From positions 1 through 53,037 of the forward strand of contig NZ_JACBXX010000181.1 of NCBI RefSeq assembly GCF_013415245.1: a stretch of DNA of 53,037 bases, in the 5' to 3' direction. A program made the translations under genes and the position numbers. The notes below the pieces were generated by a model. That model was not told where the DNA came from, did no database searches, and was given only the letters and a program-made list of their open reading frames with translations. Positions 32,079 through 39,730 of the stretch are shown one piece after another. This DNA comes from Streptococcus danieliae. GTDB lineage: Bacteria > Bacillota > Bacilli > Lactobacillales > Streptococcaceae. Numbering within the stretch: the stretch's first letter is position 1; each line of letters begins with the position of its first letter.

Positions 32079-32529
32079 ATGGAGATTCGTCCGCTAATTT
32101 CATATACAACAGTGGATAAGGATTTCCCTGTTCATCCAGTTCTGTCCGTTTATAAACGCGAAAGCCCAGTGCTTCATAAAAACCTTGGGCACTCGGATTC
32201 TGTTCATTTACTGCCAGCTGACGAACACCGTAGTTGGCAATTCCATAGGCCAGTAGCTCCTTCCCATACCCTTTTCCTCTTTCTTCATTGGAAATAAAGA
32301 GCATTTCCAAATGATTTCCTGCAATTCCCATAAAACCAAGGGGAACTTGCTGCTCATTTTCAAGAATCAGCAAATGTGGAATCTCTTGCAAAGCCTGCGG
32401 AACATAGGCTTTAATCTGCTGAATTTCTTTTTCTGAAAGAAAAAGGTGGGTTGCTCGGACCGAGCTTTCCCAAACCTCCAATAACCGGTCCAATAATGGC
32501 TCTCTCACTTTTACTTCAGTAATTTTCAA
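32065..32529 (-). CDS. GNAT family N-acetyltransferase
   Basis: This 154-aa GNAT enzyme has acetyl-CoA-binding motif A in LEMLFISNEERGKGYGKELLAYGI (R/Q-x-x-G-x-G/A form, about residues 75-98) and motif B NEQNPSAQGFYEALGFRVYKRTE (about 108-130). The start is TTG at 32529 with GGAGG at 8 nt. It looks like the YjaB/AAC subgroup, but the acceptor is unknown. Its 3' end lies in the palindrome region of the next gene. Confidence 0.88.
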   Translation of the reverse strand: MKITEVKVREPLLDRLLEVWESSVRATHLFLSEKEIQQIKAYVPQALQEIPHLLILENEQQVPLGFMGIAGNHLEMLFISNEERGKGYGKELLAYGIANYGVRQLAVNEQNPSAQGFYEALGFRVYKRTELDEQGNPYPLLYMKLADESPFISK

Positions 32530-32591
32530 ATGTTAAACCTCCATTTCTCATCTCTAGTTATTATAGCATTTCTATCCCCTAAAACTTCAAA

Positions 32592-32711
32592 AGAAAAGGA
32601 TCCAGCTCTGTCTACTACAGGTCTAAATCCTTCTCGATTATTCTTACCAAGCTTGGGTCGTTGGTCCCATGGTAAATTCATTGATGGTCGTGTCTTCTGG
32701 TGCATCAATGG
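32592..32711 (-). pseudogene. Duplicated 3' end of an SDR gene
   Basis: These 120 nt repeat the terminator and last 21 codons of the SDR gene at 33458-33580 at roughly 85-90% identity by eye. Translated on the minus strand it reads AIDAPEDTTINEFTMGPTTQAW-stop, differing from the intact gene at one residue. The rest of the copy is missing, so it is a relic of a duplication or of a replaced allele. Confidence 0.85.
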
Positions 32712-32817
32712 CTCATACAAATGAGACAAAAGTCATTTATCGTTAAATTTGAATCGACTATAAAACCTAGCCCTTGTTTTTATCATCAATCTCCGTTAAT
32801 AGTCTATCCAAGCTACT

Positions 32818-33074
32818 TTATTGATGTAAAATCCTTAAAATAGTAACTGTCTCTCCGTCAAAACGGTAAAAGACTGCATAATTCTTTACGAATAAGCGTC
32901 TAACTTTGATACCCAAGGTAAGCAGTTCCTCCACAATAGCACAAAAGTCTGTATCGCCTTAGCGATAGAATTAAACTGACCCATTGCTACTTGTGGTGAC
33001 TGAAGTTCTTCTGCAATATAGGAATAGATCGCTTCCATATCTTGTTCAGCCTGCTTTAAGAGCTCAATCGTCAC
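32818..33074 (-). pseudogene. ParE/RelE-type toxin, frameshifted
   Basis: The first 43 codons read MTIELLKQAEQDMEAIYSYIAEELQSPQVA and on to AIQTF; the frame then goes wrong. In the shifted frame it continues CAIVEELLTLGIKVRRLF and VKNYAVFYRFDGETVTILRILHQ-stop, the typical C-terminus of a ParE/RelE toxin. Loss of one T in the run at about 32942-32946 explains it. The complete gene would be about 85 codons. It lies 5 nt after the antitoxin gene, the usual order. The toxin should be inactive, although an altered 62-aa product can still be made. Confidence 0.85.
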
Positions 33075-33079
33075 TTTGA

Positions 33080-33385
33080 TTATATGCGACTTCCCTTAAA
33101 TTCTTTAAAGAATTCATTGGCAGGTCGACCTTGACCATCTTCTGCCTCACGATAAAGTTTGACCATCATCTGAGCAAATTCATCTGCAGTTATTTTCTCA
33201 GCACTAACCGATGCTGGAGCTTCTGGTAAAGTAATATCAAAAGGGACACTCTTAGTTAATGAAATTTGTTTCAATAATAGAGTGATTAAGGTCGACATTG
33301 GCATTCCAAGCTGTTTTAAAACTTGTTCTGCTGACTTCTTATCCAACTCATCAACACGAACATTGATTGTAGCCGTTTTTCCCAT
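33080..33385 (-). CDS. RelB/DinJ-family antitoxin
   Basis: This 101-aa protein has an N-terminal ribbon-helix-helix domain, MGKTATINVRVDELDKKSAEQVLKQLGMPMSTLITLLLKQI, typical of RelB/DinJ. A flexible C-terminal toxin-binding tail is rich in Ala and Glu. The ATG at 33385 has AGGAGGTG before it. It should repress its own promoter (TTGGCA and TAAAAT 16 nt apart near 33440). Its partner toxin is frameshifted, so the antitoxin is an orphan and may act against related toxins. Confidence 0.9.
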   Translation of the reverse strand: MGKTATINVRVDELDKKSAEQVLKQLGMPMSTLITLLLKQISLTKSVPFDITLPEAPASVSAEKITADEFAQMMVKLYREAEDGQGRPANEFFKEFKGSRI

Positions 33386-33459
33386 AGGAATCACCTCCTT
33401 CACTTTGTACTGCTATTGTATATCATTTTACCACTTCCTCAAGTATTGCCAAAACGTAA

Positions 33460-33503
33460 AAAAGGATCTAGCTCTCTCTATTACAGAACTAAATCCTTCT
33501 CCA
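33460..33503 (-). terminator. Terminator of the SDR gene
   Basis: AAGGAT and ATCCTT close a long interrupted stem; on the minus strand TTTTTT follows. The same element, slightly diverged, is present in the duplicated tail at 32592. Confidence 0.7.
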
Positions 33504-33509
33504 TTAGTC

Positions 33510-34256
33510 TTACCAAGCTTGGGTGGTTGATCCCATGGTAAATTCATTGATGGTCGTATCTTCTGGTGCATCGATGGCAAAAGCGACGATATCCGCTACA
33601 CGGGTAGCTGGGATTTCATGGGCATCATAGAGAGCCCGCGAACCTGCGCGTGAAGCTTCGTTGGTGATTGAATCAACCAGTTCTGACTGAATCGCTGCTG
33701 GATAAATCGTTGCGGTCCGAATGTTAGTCCCTTCCATCGCAGACTCCATCCGAAGAGCCTCCATCATCGCCTTAACAGCCCATTTTGTACCACAGTAAAC
33801 ACCGACTCCAGGATAAACCTTCTGACCAGCTACAGAGGAGGTTGCAATAATTTGTCCAGATTTTTGCGCTGTAAATTCCGGTAAGACAGCCGCAATCCCA
33901 TTAGTAACTCCCTTGATGTTGACATCAATCATCCGATCCCAGTTATCCTGTTCCAATGCAGAAAAAGAAGAATTGGGCATCAAACCAGCATTTAGAAAAA
34001 TGACATCCACACGACCAAAGGCGGTTTTGGCCAACTCCACCAAGGCCACATTGTCCTCACGTTTGACAACATCAGTCGCACGGTAAACAGCCTCTCCACC
34101 CGCGGCAATGATCTTGTCCGCAATCGCTTGAAGACGATCCTCACGGCGAGCTCCAAGAACTAACTTCGCACCTTTTTCAGCTAGTTTATAGGCTGTTGCT
34201 TCTCCAATCCCTGATGAAGCACCTGTAATAATCACAACTTTATTTTCAATTGACAT
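33510..34256 (-). CDS. Short-chain dehydrogenase/reductase (classical SDR)
   Basis: This 248-aa Rossmann enzyme has the NADP-binding TGASSGIGEA (about residues 11-20) with basic ARRED after strand 2, favouring NADPH. It has the NAG motif in FLNAGLMP (about 88) and the catalytic Ser (IATSSVAGQ, about 139) with YCGTKWAVK (Tyr152, Lys156). The ATG at 34256 has AAGGAG 8 nt upstream. It is 80 nt downstream of a MerR regulator whose family (AdhR-like) often controls such reductases in aldehyde or electrophile stress. A diverged copy of its 3' end lies at 32592. Confidence 0.93.
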   Translation of the reverse strand: MSIENKVVIITGASSGIGEATAYKLAEKGAKLVLGARREDRLQAIADKIIAAGGEAVYRATDVVKREDNVALVELAKTAFGRVDVIFLNAGLMPNSSFSALEQDNWDRMIDVNIKGVTNGIAAVLPEFTAQKSGQIIATSSVAGQKVYPGVGVYCGTKWAVKAMMEALRMESAMEGTNIRTATIYPAAIQSELVDSITNEASRAGSRALYDAHEIPATRVADIVAFAIDAPEDTTINEFTMGSTTQAW

Positions 34257-34339
34257 CAAACTTTCTCCTTTTTAATTACTAACGATAAGAGGTGAGTACT
34301 TCTATCCCGTAACACCCCGAACAAAATTCCAAACAATTT

Positions 34340-34777
34340 TCAGCGCAAGTCATCCGGAATCTGGTCCAATTCCATGGTTGCCCGCTTACTCGAAAACTCG
34401 GCCACTACAGCTTCCGTACCTGCTTCCATGGCCCTGGCATAGTACCATTCCTTAAATTCAATCTCTTGAAGATAATATTCCAATTCAGCAATTTGCTTTA
34501 AAATGTGGGCCTTTTGCTCCTGAATCAACTCCGAACGAGCCTGCAAACTCGTATCCCCGTCTTGAACCAAGTCAATATAGGACTTGATCTTTTTGATTGG
34601 CATCCCCGTATTTTTAAGGCAATGAAGCACCCGTAACCATTGAAAATCCTCCGCCTCAAACTGACGAACCCCATTTTGGCGAGACAAATTAGGCAACAGT
34701 CCCTGTTGATCATAGTAACGTAGCGTAGAGGGAGTAACACCCATCATCTCTGCAACTTGACTGATTGTATAGGCCAT
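34340..34777 (-). CDS. MerR-family regulator
   Basis: This 145-aa regulator has the MerR helix-turn-helix MAYTISQVAEMMGVTPSTLRYYDQQGLLP and wing RQFEAEDFQWLRVL, then a long dimerising coiled coil. I see no metal-site cysteine pair beyond one Cys in LHCLKN, which could be a thiol sensor as in AdhR/NmlR proteins. It is transcribed with the downstream SDR gene, its probable target, from a promoter with a 19-nt spacer. Confidence 0.92.
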   Translation of the reverse strand: MAYTISQVAEMMGVTPSTLRYYDQQGLLPNLSRQNGVRQFEAEDFQWLRVLHCLKNTGMPIKKIKSYIDLVQDGDTSLQARSELIQEQKAHILKQIAELEYYLQEIEFKEWYYARAMEAGTEAVVAEFSSKRATMELDQIPDDLR

Positions 34778-34805
34778 GTGTCATCTCCTTATCGTTGATA
34801 GTTAT

Positions 34806-34836
34806 AGCATAGCACTTAAAGTATACTTTAAGTCAA
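34806..34836 (-). promoter_or_regulatory. MerR-type promoter and operator
   Basis: On the minus strand TTGACT (34836-34831) and TATGCT (34811-34806) are separated by 19 nt, the overlong spacer typical of MerR-controlled promoters. The spacer holds the perfect 18-bp palindrome CTTAAAGTATACTTTAAG (34815-34832). Confidence 0.88.
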
Positions 34837-34999
34837 GACTTTTTTGAAAAATTTGTGGTATTTAGATGGAGTTGCAAAAAGAGGGACTAACCAAACCACA
34901 CTGTGATGATTCCACTCCAGATTTGCCACTGCTGTAGGTCACTATTTTTATGATTTTAATAGTTGTGTTATAATGTGCAACAGAAAAAGGAGATCCACT

Positions 35000-35467
35000 A
35001 TGAAAAAAGATGCTGTACTATCTGAAAATAGAAAATATCGTTACTTACTTTCCCGTACTTGGGATGATACCAAACCTACAGTTCTATTTATTGGACTCAA
35101 CCCTTCCACAGCTGATGAAAAAGAAAATGATCCAACAATTAGCAAGTGTGTCAATTACGCTAAAAGCTGGGGGTATGGACAAGTTCTGATGGCAAATCTT
35201 TTTGCTTTTAGAAGTACTGATCCGAGTAGACTTAAATATGAGAATGATCCAATTGGTTCAGAAAATGACTGGTATCTCCAAAAATCTGCATCAGCAGCTG
35301 ATTTAATTATTGCATGCTGGGGAAATCTAGGTAAACTACTGAATCGAGACAAGGAAATTATTTCCCTAATCCCAAACTTATACTGCTTAAAACAAAATAA
35401 AAATGGAAGTCCACATCATCCTCTTTATTTATCCAAAGAAACAAAGCCATTACCCTATATACAGTAA
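35000..35467 (+). CDS. DUF1643-domain protein
   Basis: This 155-aa protein has the DUF1643 core: VLFIGLNPSTADEKENDPTISKCVNYAKSWGYGQVLMANLFAFRST. After it come LIIACWGNLGKLLNRDKEII and the C-terminal GSPHHPLYLSKETKPLPY. The family shares a fold with uracil-DNA-glycosylase-like proteins by pattern (GLNPST loop, C-terminal HP), but no activity is established. AAAAGGAG precedes the ATG at 35000; TATAAT lies at 34969-34974. It is common on mobile and accessory DNA, consistent with its neighbours. Confidence 0.88.
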   Translation: MKKDAVLSENRKYRYLLSRTWDDTKPTVLFIGLNPSTADEKENDPTISKCVNYAKSWGYGQVLMANLFAFRSTDPSRLKYENDPIGSENDWYLQKSASAADLIIACWGNLGKLLNRDKEIISLIPNLYCLKQNKNGSPHHPLYLSKETKPLPYIQ

Positions 35468-35727
35468 ACTCCCAGAAATTCAAAACTCTCCCTACCATTT
35501 CTTGGTAATTTCCGTAAGGATTATTCAGAATGACCACATCTCCAAGGTTTAAGAAAGGCGATTTGTATCACTGAGAAAGGTGATCAAACAACTAGAGTTG
35601 AATACTATTTCATACTGAGTACAGAGGTGTTTTCTTATACCCTGAATAAAATTTCAATCAATCGTTTTCATGAATTTCAAAATCATAGCCAAGCTTAAAC
35701 ACTTTATAAAACAATGTAAATACTTTA
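35468..35727. other. 260-nt region with only a small degraded reading frame
   Basis: A 54-codon frame without a start (35534-35698) reads through ITEKGDQTTRVEYYFILS and ends before TAA. A second frame supplies MTTSPRFKKGDLYH just before it, so a one-base shift may have split a small protein. I recognise no family. Otherwise nothing is seen. Confidence 0.3.
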
Positions 35728-35729
35728 CT

Positions 35730-35765
35730 TTTTCGTATATTCATTTTAAATTGTATATACGAAAA
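35730..35765. promoter_or_regulatory. Inverted-repeat operator of the MazE/Doc-type locus
   Basis: TTTTCGTATAT (35730-35740) and ATATACGAAAA (35755-35765) form 11-bp arms around a 14-nt spacer, ending 11 nt before the antitoxin start. The site is the likely autorepression operator of the locus. Confidence 0.75.
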
Positions 35766-35776
35766 GAGGTGAAATA

Positions 35777-35998
35777 ATGAATGTTCTATTAAGAAAAACA
35801 GGAAATAGTACTGTTATTACAATTCCGAATAAGATTAAAGAGACACTTGGGGCAGAAATTGGAGAAGAGATTGAATTTATTACCTCAGGAAATGATGTCA
35901 TCATCCGAAAAGCTAAACCACAATTTGATTTTGATAAGGAGCTGGAAAAAGCTATGCATCAATACGACGATCTATTGAAAGAATTGGTGGATAAATGA
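35777..35998 (+). CDS. AbrB/MazE-fold antitoxin (Phd/Doc-type partner position)
   Basis: This 73-aa protein has the SpoVT/AbrB swapped-hairpin pattern MNVLLRKTGNSTVITIPNKIKETLG and a C-terminal acidic helix for toxin binding. AAAGAGGTG precedes the ATG. It overlaps the following Doc-like toxin frame by ATGA, so the two are coupled. Since the toxin is broken, this antitoxin is left alone. Confidence 0.88.
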   Translation: MNVLLRKTGNSTVITIPNKIKETLGAEIGEEIEFITSGNDVIIRKAKPQFDFDKELEKAMHQYDDLLKELVDK

Positions 35999-36401
35999 AA
36001 TATCTAACTATTGAAGATATTATCAAAATCAATATCATGGTCATTGGCAAATATGCTCCTGAAAAACCAATTGGTATCGCTGATCTAGATAATCTTCAAA
36101 TGATTGTTGAACAGCCAAAACAATAAATCTTTAAAAATCTCCTCTATCCTGATATCTACAGTAAAGCTGCTACTATTTGGATTAACCTAATTAAAAAACA
36201 TCCTTTTTACAATGCCAATAAACGAATCGCGGTTCTAGCCTTACATATGTTTTTAGCTTTAAATGGTTATAAATCTAATCTTTCATTACTTGATGGACTT
36301 GAAAAACAATTGAAATTGCTACTTTTCAAGGGGATTTTGAAAATTTAAAGCAAACAATTACCGATTTTCTCAAACAGGATGGGAATATCATAAAATTATG
36401 A
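35995..36401 (+). pseudogene. Doc/Fic-type toxin, nonsense and frameshift
   Basis: The frame MKYLTIEDIIKINIMVIGKY continues to PKQ, then TAA at 36124-36126. Beyond it the frame holds the Doc signature HPFYNANKRIAVLALHMFL (family HxFxxxNKR), and a later one-base shift near 36300-36320 is needed to reach IEIATFQGDF and LKQTITDFLKQDGNIIKL-stop. A working Doc of about 135 aa would phosphorylate EF-Tu; this copy has at least two lesions and should be inactive. Confidence 0.85.
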
Positions 36402-36403
36402 TT

Positions 36404-36448
36404 AAAAGTGGTTCTCAATCATCAATTGAAAACCACTTTTAATTTTTT
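36404..36448 (+). terminator. Terminator of the toxin-antitoxin locus
   Basis: AAAAGTGGTT pairs with AACCACTTTT, with an inner TCAAT/ATTGA, followed by a T-run. It can also stop transcription from the opposite side. Confidence 0.75.
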
Positions 36449-36455
36449 AAAAAAA

Positions 36456-36479
36456 CACCCAAGAGTTTCCTCTTGAGTG
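36456..36479 (-). terminator. Terminator of rplM-rpsI
   Basis: CACCCAAGAG pairs with CTCTTGAGTG around TTTC, followed by seven T residues on the minus strand. Confidence 0.85.
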
Positions 36480-36507
36480 CCTTGAAACGTTGATATATCG
36501 CTGATAA

Positions 36508-36900
36508 TTAACGTTTTGAGAATTGTGAAGCTTTACGAGCTTTCTTAAGACCTGGTTTCTTACGCTCAACCATACGTGCGTCACGAGTCAAGAGACCTGC
36601 ACGTTTCAAGCTTGGACGGAAGTCTGGGTCTACTTCAAGAAGCGCACGAGCGATACCATGACGGATAGCTCCAGCTTGTCCAGCGTAACCACCACCGTTA
36701 ACGTTTACGAATACGTCATAAGAACCAGCAGTTGAAGTCACTGCAAATGGTTGGTTGATAACCAAACGAAGGTCAGCGTGTGGGATGTACTCTTCTACAT
36801 CTTTTTTGTTAACTGTGATTTTACCAGTACCTGGAACCAAACGTACACGCGCTACAGCGTTTTTACGACGACCAGTACCTGCATATTGTGCTTGTGCCAT
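36508..36900 (-). CDS. rpsI: 30S ribosomal protein S9
   Basis: This 130-aa protein is full length for S9, with the N-terminal [32 protein letters not shown] and the C-terminal basic tail ending SQFSKR that reaches the P-site tRNA. It is 20 nt downstream of rplM, the conserved L13-S9 pair. Confidence 0.98.
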   Translation of the reverse strand: MAQAQYAGTGRRKNAVARVRLVPGTGKITVNKKDVEEYIPHADLRLVINQPFAVTSTAGSYDVFVNVNGGGYAGQAGAIRHGIARALLEVDPDFRPSLKRAGLLTRDARMVERKKPGLKKARKASQFSKR

Positions 36901-36920
36901 AGTTTAATCTGCTCCTTTCC

Positions 36921-37367
36921 TTAGATAAGTCCTGAGATGTCAAGAACTTCTGGTTGTTGAGCAGCATGAGTGTGTTCGCTACCAACAAATACTTTCAATT
37001 TCATACCTTGAGCACGTCCAAGTGTGTTGTGTGGAAGCATGCCTTTAACGGATTTTTCAATCAAGCGAACAGCGTTTTTAGAACGCAACTCACCAGCAGA
37101 GATAGATTTCAATCCACCTGGGTACAATGAGTGAGTGTAGTAGATCTTGTCTGTTGCTTTTTTACCAGTCAATTTCACTTTTTCAGCGTTGATAACGATA
37201 ACGAAGTCACCTGTATCTGTGTGAGGTGTGAAAGTTGGTTTGTTCTTACCACGAAGAACACTTGCAACCACTGCAGAAAGACGTCCAAGTGGGACATCAG
37301 TTGCGTCAACAACGTACCATTTGCGTTCAACTTCACCTGGCTTAGCCATGTATGTAGTTTTGTTCAT
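36921..37367 (-). CDS. rplM: 50S ribosomal protein L13
   Basis: This 148-aa protein matches the streptococcal L13 throughout ([60 protein letters not shown]). The ATG at 37367 is preceded by ATAGGAGAAATC; upstream residues in the longer frame are not conserved. Autoregulation through the leader structure at 37395-37464 is likely. Confidence 0.97.
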   Translation of the reverse strand: MNKTTYMAKPGEVERKWYVVDATDVPLGRLSAVVASVLRGKNKPTFTPHTDTGDFVIVINAEKVKLTGKKATDKIYYTHSLYPGGLKSISAGELRSKNAVRLIEKSVKGMLPHNTLGRAQGMKLKVFVGSEHTHAAQQPEVLDISGLI

Positions 37368-37394
37368 GATTTCTCCTATATTCAATCTCGTTTT

Positions 37395-37464
37395 TGTTTA
37401 CATGTGGATGTTCCGGTCCACGGGGTATTTGGAAGGTTCCGGGGCCTTTCAAATGGGGTAAACA
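37395..37464 (-). promoter_or_regulatory. L13-type ribosomal protein leader
   Basis: A closing stem TGTTTAC/GTAAACA holds two small hairpins, GAAAGG/CCTTCC and GTGGA/TCCAC. Both loops carry CCGGAA. This three-way arrangement just before rplM resembles L13 leader elements of Firmicutes that bind L13 to shut off the operon. I could not compare it with the published consensus. Confidence 0.65.
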
Positions 37465-37476
37465 ATACCGTATTCC

Positions 37477-37505
37477 ATACTATCAAATCTAATGAGGGTC
37501 GTCAA
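37477..37505 (-). promoter_or_regulatory. rplM promoter
   Basis: On the minus strand TTGACG (37505-37500) and TAGTAT (37482-37477) are 17 nt apart; transcription would start just before the leader structure. Confidence 0.75.
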
Positions 37506-37540
37506 GATATTTTCCTTACTTTTTGAAAAATTAGAAGGAC

Positions 37541-38434
37541 TTATCTTCTAACAGATTGGCCCATTTTAAAATAGGTGTGTCTTTTTCCCCGGACCGCTAG
37601 GGAAAGGGCCAGAATATTTTCAGGATCTGGCATGCGACCGTAGGATCCATCGCCGATATGGTGGATGTCTGCCCCGACCCGCTTGTTGCTTAGAGCCAGG
37701 TCCCGGATGGTTTGGCTATCCGCACTTTCCTGGCTGGTGCCAATGGTCGATATGACTAAAGCTCCCTGGGCCTTGATTTGGCTCACCAGGGGAGCCAGAA
37801 GCTCTTCGCGGACACCTGGGACTGTGCCGACGGCTGGAACCAGAATTCCATCTGCCCCTTGCTGGATAAACTCCAGTAGGGCTGGACCATCCACGACAGC
37901 CTCTCCTAGCCCTGCCCCGTGCATCTTACCTGCAAAGACCAGTCCTGAAAAATGCTGCTTGGCCAAAGCGATGGCTTCTGAAATAGCGGCCAGTGAGACG
38001 CCGGTTGCGGGGTTACCTGTTAGCACGATAAAGTCAACCCCCAACTTCTGAGCCTGTTCTAGGCTTTGAGGACTGACCTGCCGGCCTGATGCTAGCTCAA
38101 CTCGATTTTCCAATAGCTGCTGAGAGGTGTCTACCGGTTCAAGATTGATGCCAATCGGCCGGCCTGTTAGGTATTTGAGTTCTGCGATTGGATTGGCACA
38201 TTCGTAGAAACCAACAATTTCTGGGGCAAAGACATCCAGCTCGTTTAAGAGTAACAGGTCACAACTAAAGGCGGCCATCATCTCTGCATTGCTGACTCCA
38301 TCAATCAAAGGTGCTGCAGTCACAACCGTTTCGCCCAGCACCGTCCGGCCTTCACTGGCCTTGATTGCTTGTTTAAACTCCGCTGGACTCATGGCTGCTA
38401 AATCACTGGCATAGGTTGATAACAAGCGTTTCAT
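37541..38434 (-). CDS. TIM-barrel-like protein of unknown function
   Basis: This 297-aa soluble protein shows repeated beta-alpha units with glycine-rich turns: GETVVTAAPLIDGVSNAEMMAAF, DFIVLTGNPATGVSLAAI, GLVFAGKMHGAGLGEAVV, GADGILVPAVGTVPGVRE and GADIHHIGDGSYGRM. The layout looks like a phosphate-binding TIM barrel of the isocitrate-lyase/PEP-mutase or dihydroorotate type, but I cannot name the family with certainty. It is the last gene of the pnp-cysS block, overlapping the stop region of the NYN RNase gene. The start ATG at 38434 has GGAG 8 nt upstream. Confidence 0.7.
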   Translation of the reverse strand: MKRLLSTYASDLAAMSPAEFKQAIKASEGRTVLGETVVTAAPLIDGVSNAEMMAAFSCDLLLLNELDVFAPEIVGFYECANPIAELKYLTGRPIGINLEPVDTSQQLLENRVELASGRQVSPQSLEQAQKLGVDFIVLTGNPATGVSLAAISEAIALAKQHFSGLVFAGKMHGAGLGEAVVDGPALLEFIQQGADGILVPAVGTVPGVREELLAPLVSQIKAQGALVISTIGTSQESADSQTIRDLALSNKRVGADIHHIGDGSYGRMPDPENILALSLAVRGKRHTYFKMGQSVRR

Positions 38435-38436
38435 CA

Positions 38437-38955
38437 CTAATTCTCCACTTCTCCCAAAAGCTCCTGTAAAGCCTGCATATTTTGTTCAGACCAAGGTGTT
38501 AAACGAGGTGTTTGAATATCGACCTGGTCCACAAATTTATCCAAGTCCTTCTTGACTACCGCTGTTCGTTTTTCCAACTCCCGCGCTGATACTCGCAGGG
38601 CTCCCTGAGCAAAAATCGTCCACTGCTCATTTAAGTCACTGGTTGCGACCGAGACCTGATTGCGGCCCGTATTAAGCTGGGCTGCTAGCCGTTCAATGTA
38701 GGAGTCTGCTGTCTCATCTTCCTCGGTAAAAATCACCACAACCTGAAATTCATCGTAGCGTTGGCGGATGCCAGGCACATGTTGGGCATCAAAGACACAG
38801 GTAATTTCCAGGCCTTCAAAACTTGCATAGTTACTGAGGCGGTTGAGCAAGAGATTTCGTGCAGCATCTAGCTGATTGCGTTTGAAATAGCCTTTTGTAC
38901 TTTCCCAAGAAGCAATCATATTGTAGCCATCGACTAATAAAATCTGTTTTTTCAT
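38437..38955 (-). CDS. NYN-domain ribonuclease (Rae1/YacP family)
   Basis: This 172-aa PIN/NYN-fold enzyme has acidic metal-binding residues in ILLVDGYNMIASW, FTEEDETADSYIER and VATSDLNEQW. B. subtilis Rae1 (YacP) is an endoribonuclease acting on ribosome-bound mRNA. It overlaps rlmB by 4 nt, the conserved cysS-mrnC-rlmB-yacP order. Confidence 0.9.
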   Translation of the reverse strand: MKKQILLVDGYNMIASWESTKGYFKRNQLDAARNLLLNRLSNYASFEGLEITCVFDAQHVPGIRQRYDEFQVVVIFTEEDETADSYIERLAAQLNTGRNQVSVATSDLNEQWTIFAQGALRVSARELEKRTAVVKKDLDKFVDQVDIQTPRLTPWSEQNMQALQELLGEVEN

Positions 38956-39680
38956 AGGCGTTTCCGGTACACTTCGTACATAAGAATCGCGGCAGCGACA
39001 CTGGCATTCAGACTCTGGACATGGCCGTCCATCGGAATCGTAATCATCTCATCGACCTGCTTCTTGATATTGGGAGAAATCCCCTTGCCTTCATTACCAA
39101 TAATCAAAGCCAGCTTACCAGTTGTATTCCACTGGTGCGAAGGGGTCCCATCCATGTCAGTGCCAAAAATCCAAAAACCTGCTTCTTTGAGCTTGGTCAA
39201 GGCCTGACTGAGATTGGTCACCCGCGCTACCGGTACATGCTCCAGAGCTCCGGTTGCGATTTTGGCAACAACCGGGGTGATTCCAACCGCCCGATGCTTG
39301 GGAATCACCACTCCTGCAACTCCAAGTGCATCTGCCGAACGTAGGATCGATCCCAAGTTATGGGGATCTGTCAGGCTATCCAGGATTAAGATCAAAGGAT
39401 TCTCCTGACTCTCGGCCTTAGCCAACACGTCCTCTAAGGTCTGGTAGGCATAGGCAGAAACCCGTAAAACTAGCCCTTGGTGCACCCCTTTTTGGGTCAT
39501 TTCATCTAGCTTTTTCTTACTAGTCCAAGAAATCGGCACCTTCTGGTCTCGGGCCACCTCTTTGATTGCATCGACCTTCTTGCCCCGCAAGTCTTCCTGA
39601 ACATACAGTTTATTGCCCGTCCCCGCCTCCAAGGCCTCCATCACTGCATGGTGGCCATAAATGATGTCTGTTTGATTCAT
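38952..39680 (-). CDS. rlmB: 23S rRNA (guanosine-2'-O)-methyltransferase RlmB
   Basis: This 242-aa SPOUT methyltransferase has the L30e-like N-terminal substrate domain (YGHHAVMEALEAG) and the C-terminal knot: DSLTDPHNLGSILRSADALG, ALIIGNEGKGIS and IPMDGHVQSLNASVAAAILMYE. In E. coli RlmB modifies G2251 of 23S rRNA; closely related paralogues (TrmH) modify tRNA, so target assignment follows the family. Confidence 0.92.
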   Translation of the reverse strand: MNQTDIIYGHHAVMEALEAGTGNKLYVQEDLRGKKVDAIKEVARDQKVPISWTSKKKLDEMTQKGVHQGLVLRVSAYAYQTLEDVLAKAESQENPLILILDSLTDPHNLGSILRSADALGVAGVVIPKHRAVGITPVVAKIATGALEHVPVARVTNLSQALTKLKEAGFWIFGTDMDGTPSHQWNTTGKLALIIGNEGKGISPNIKKQVDEMITIPMDGHVQSLNASVAAAILMYEVYRKRL

Positions 39681-39701
39681 CTTCTCTTTCCTTTACAGAG
39701 T

Positions 39702-39723
39702 AAGGAGGGGCAAGCCCCTCCTT
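39702..39723. repeat. Perfect inverted repeat before rlmB
   Basis: AAGGAGGGGC pairs with GCCCCTCCTT around AA in the gap between the DUF6287 stop and rlmB. No T-run follows on either strand, so it is probably an mRNA hairpin separating the two genes rather than a full terminator. Confidence 0.55.
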
Positions 39724-39730
39724 ACTTTAT

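Noticed and set aside
32592-32729. Genuine 67-aa minus-strand gene at 32526-32729
   Set aside because: Its sequence is the out-of-frame and in-frame tail of the duplicated SDR 3' end and has no start signal.
34857-34972. tRNA or riboswitch before the DUF1643 gene
   Set aside because: No cloverleaf or known riboswitch core is visible. Only a TATAAT promoter element is supported.
39702-39723. Strong terminator between the DUF6287 gene and rlmB
   Set aside because: The stem is perfect but no T-run follows on either strand, and the genes upstream and downstream are in one co-directional block.
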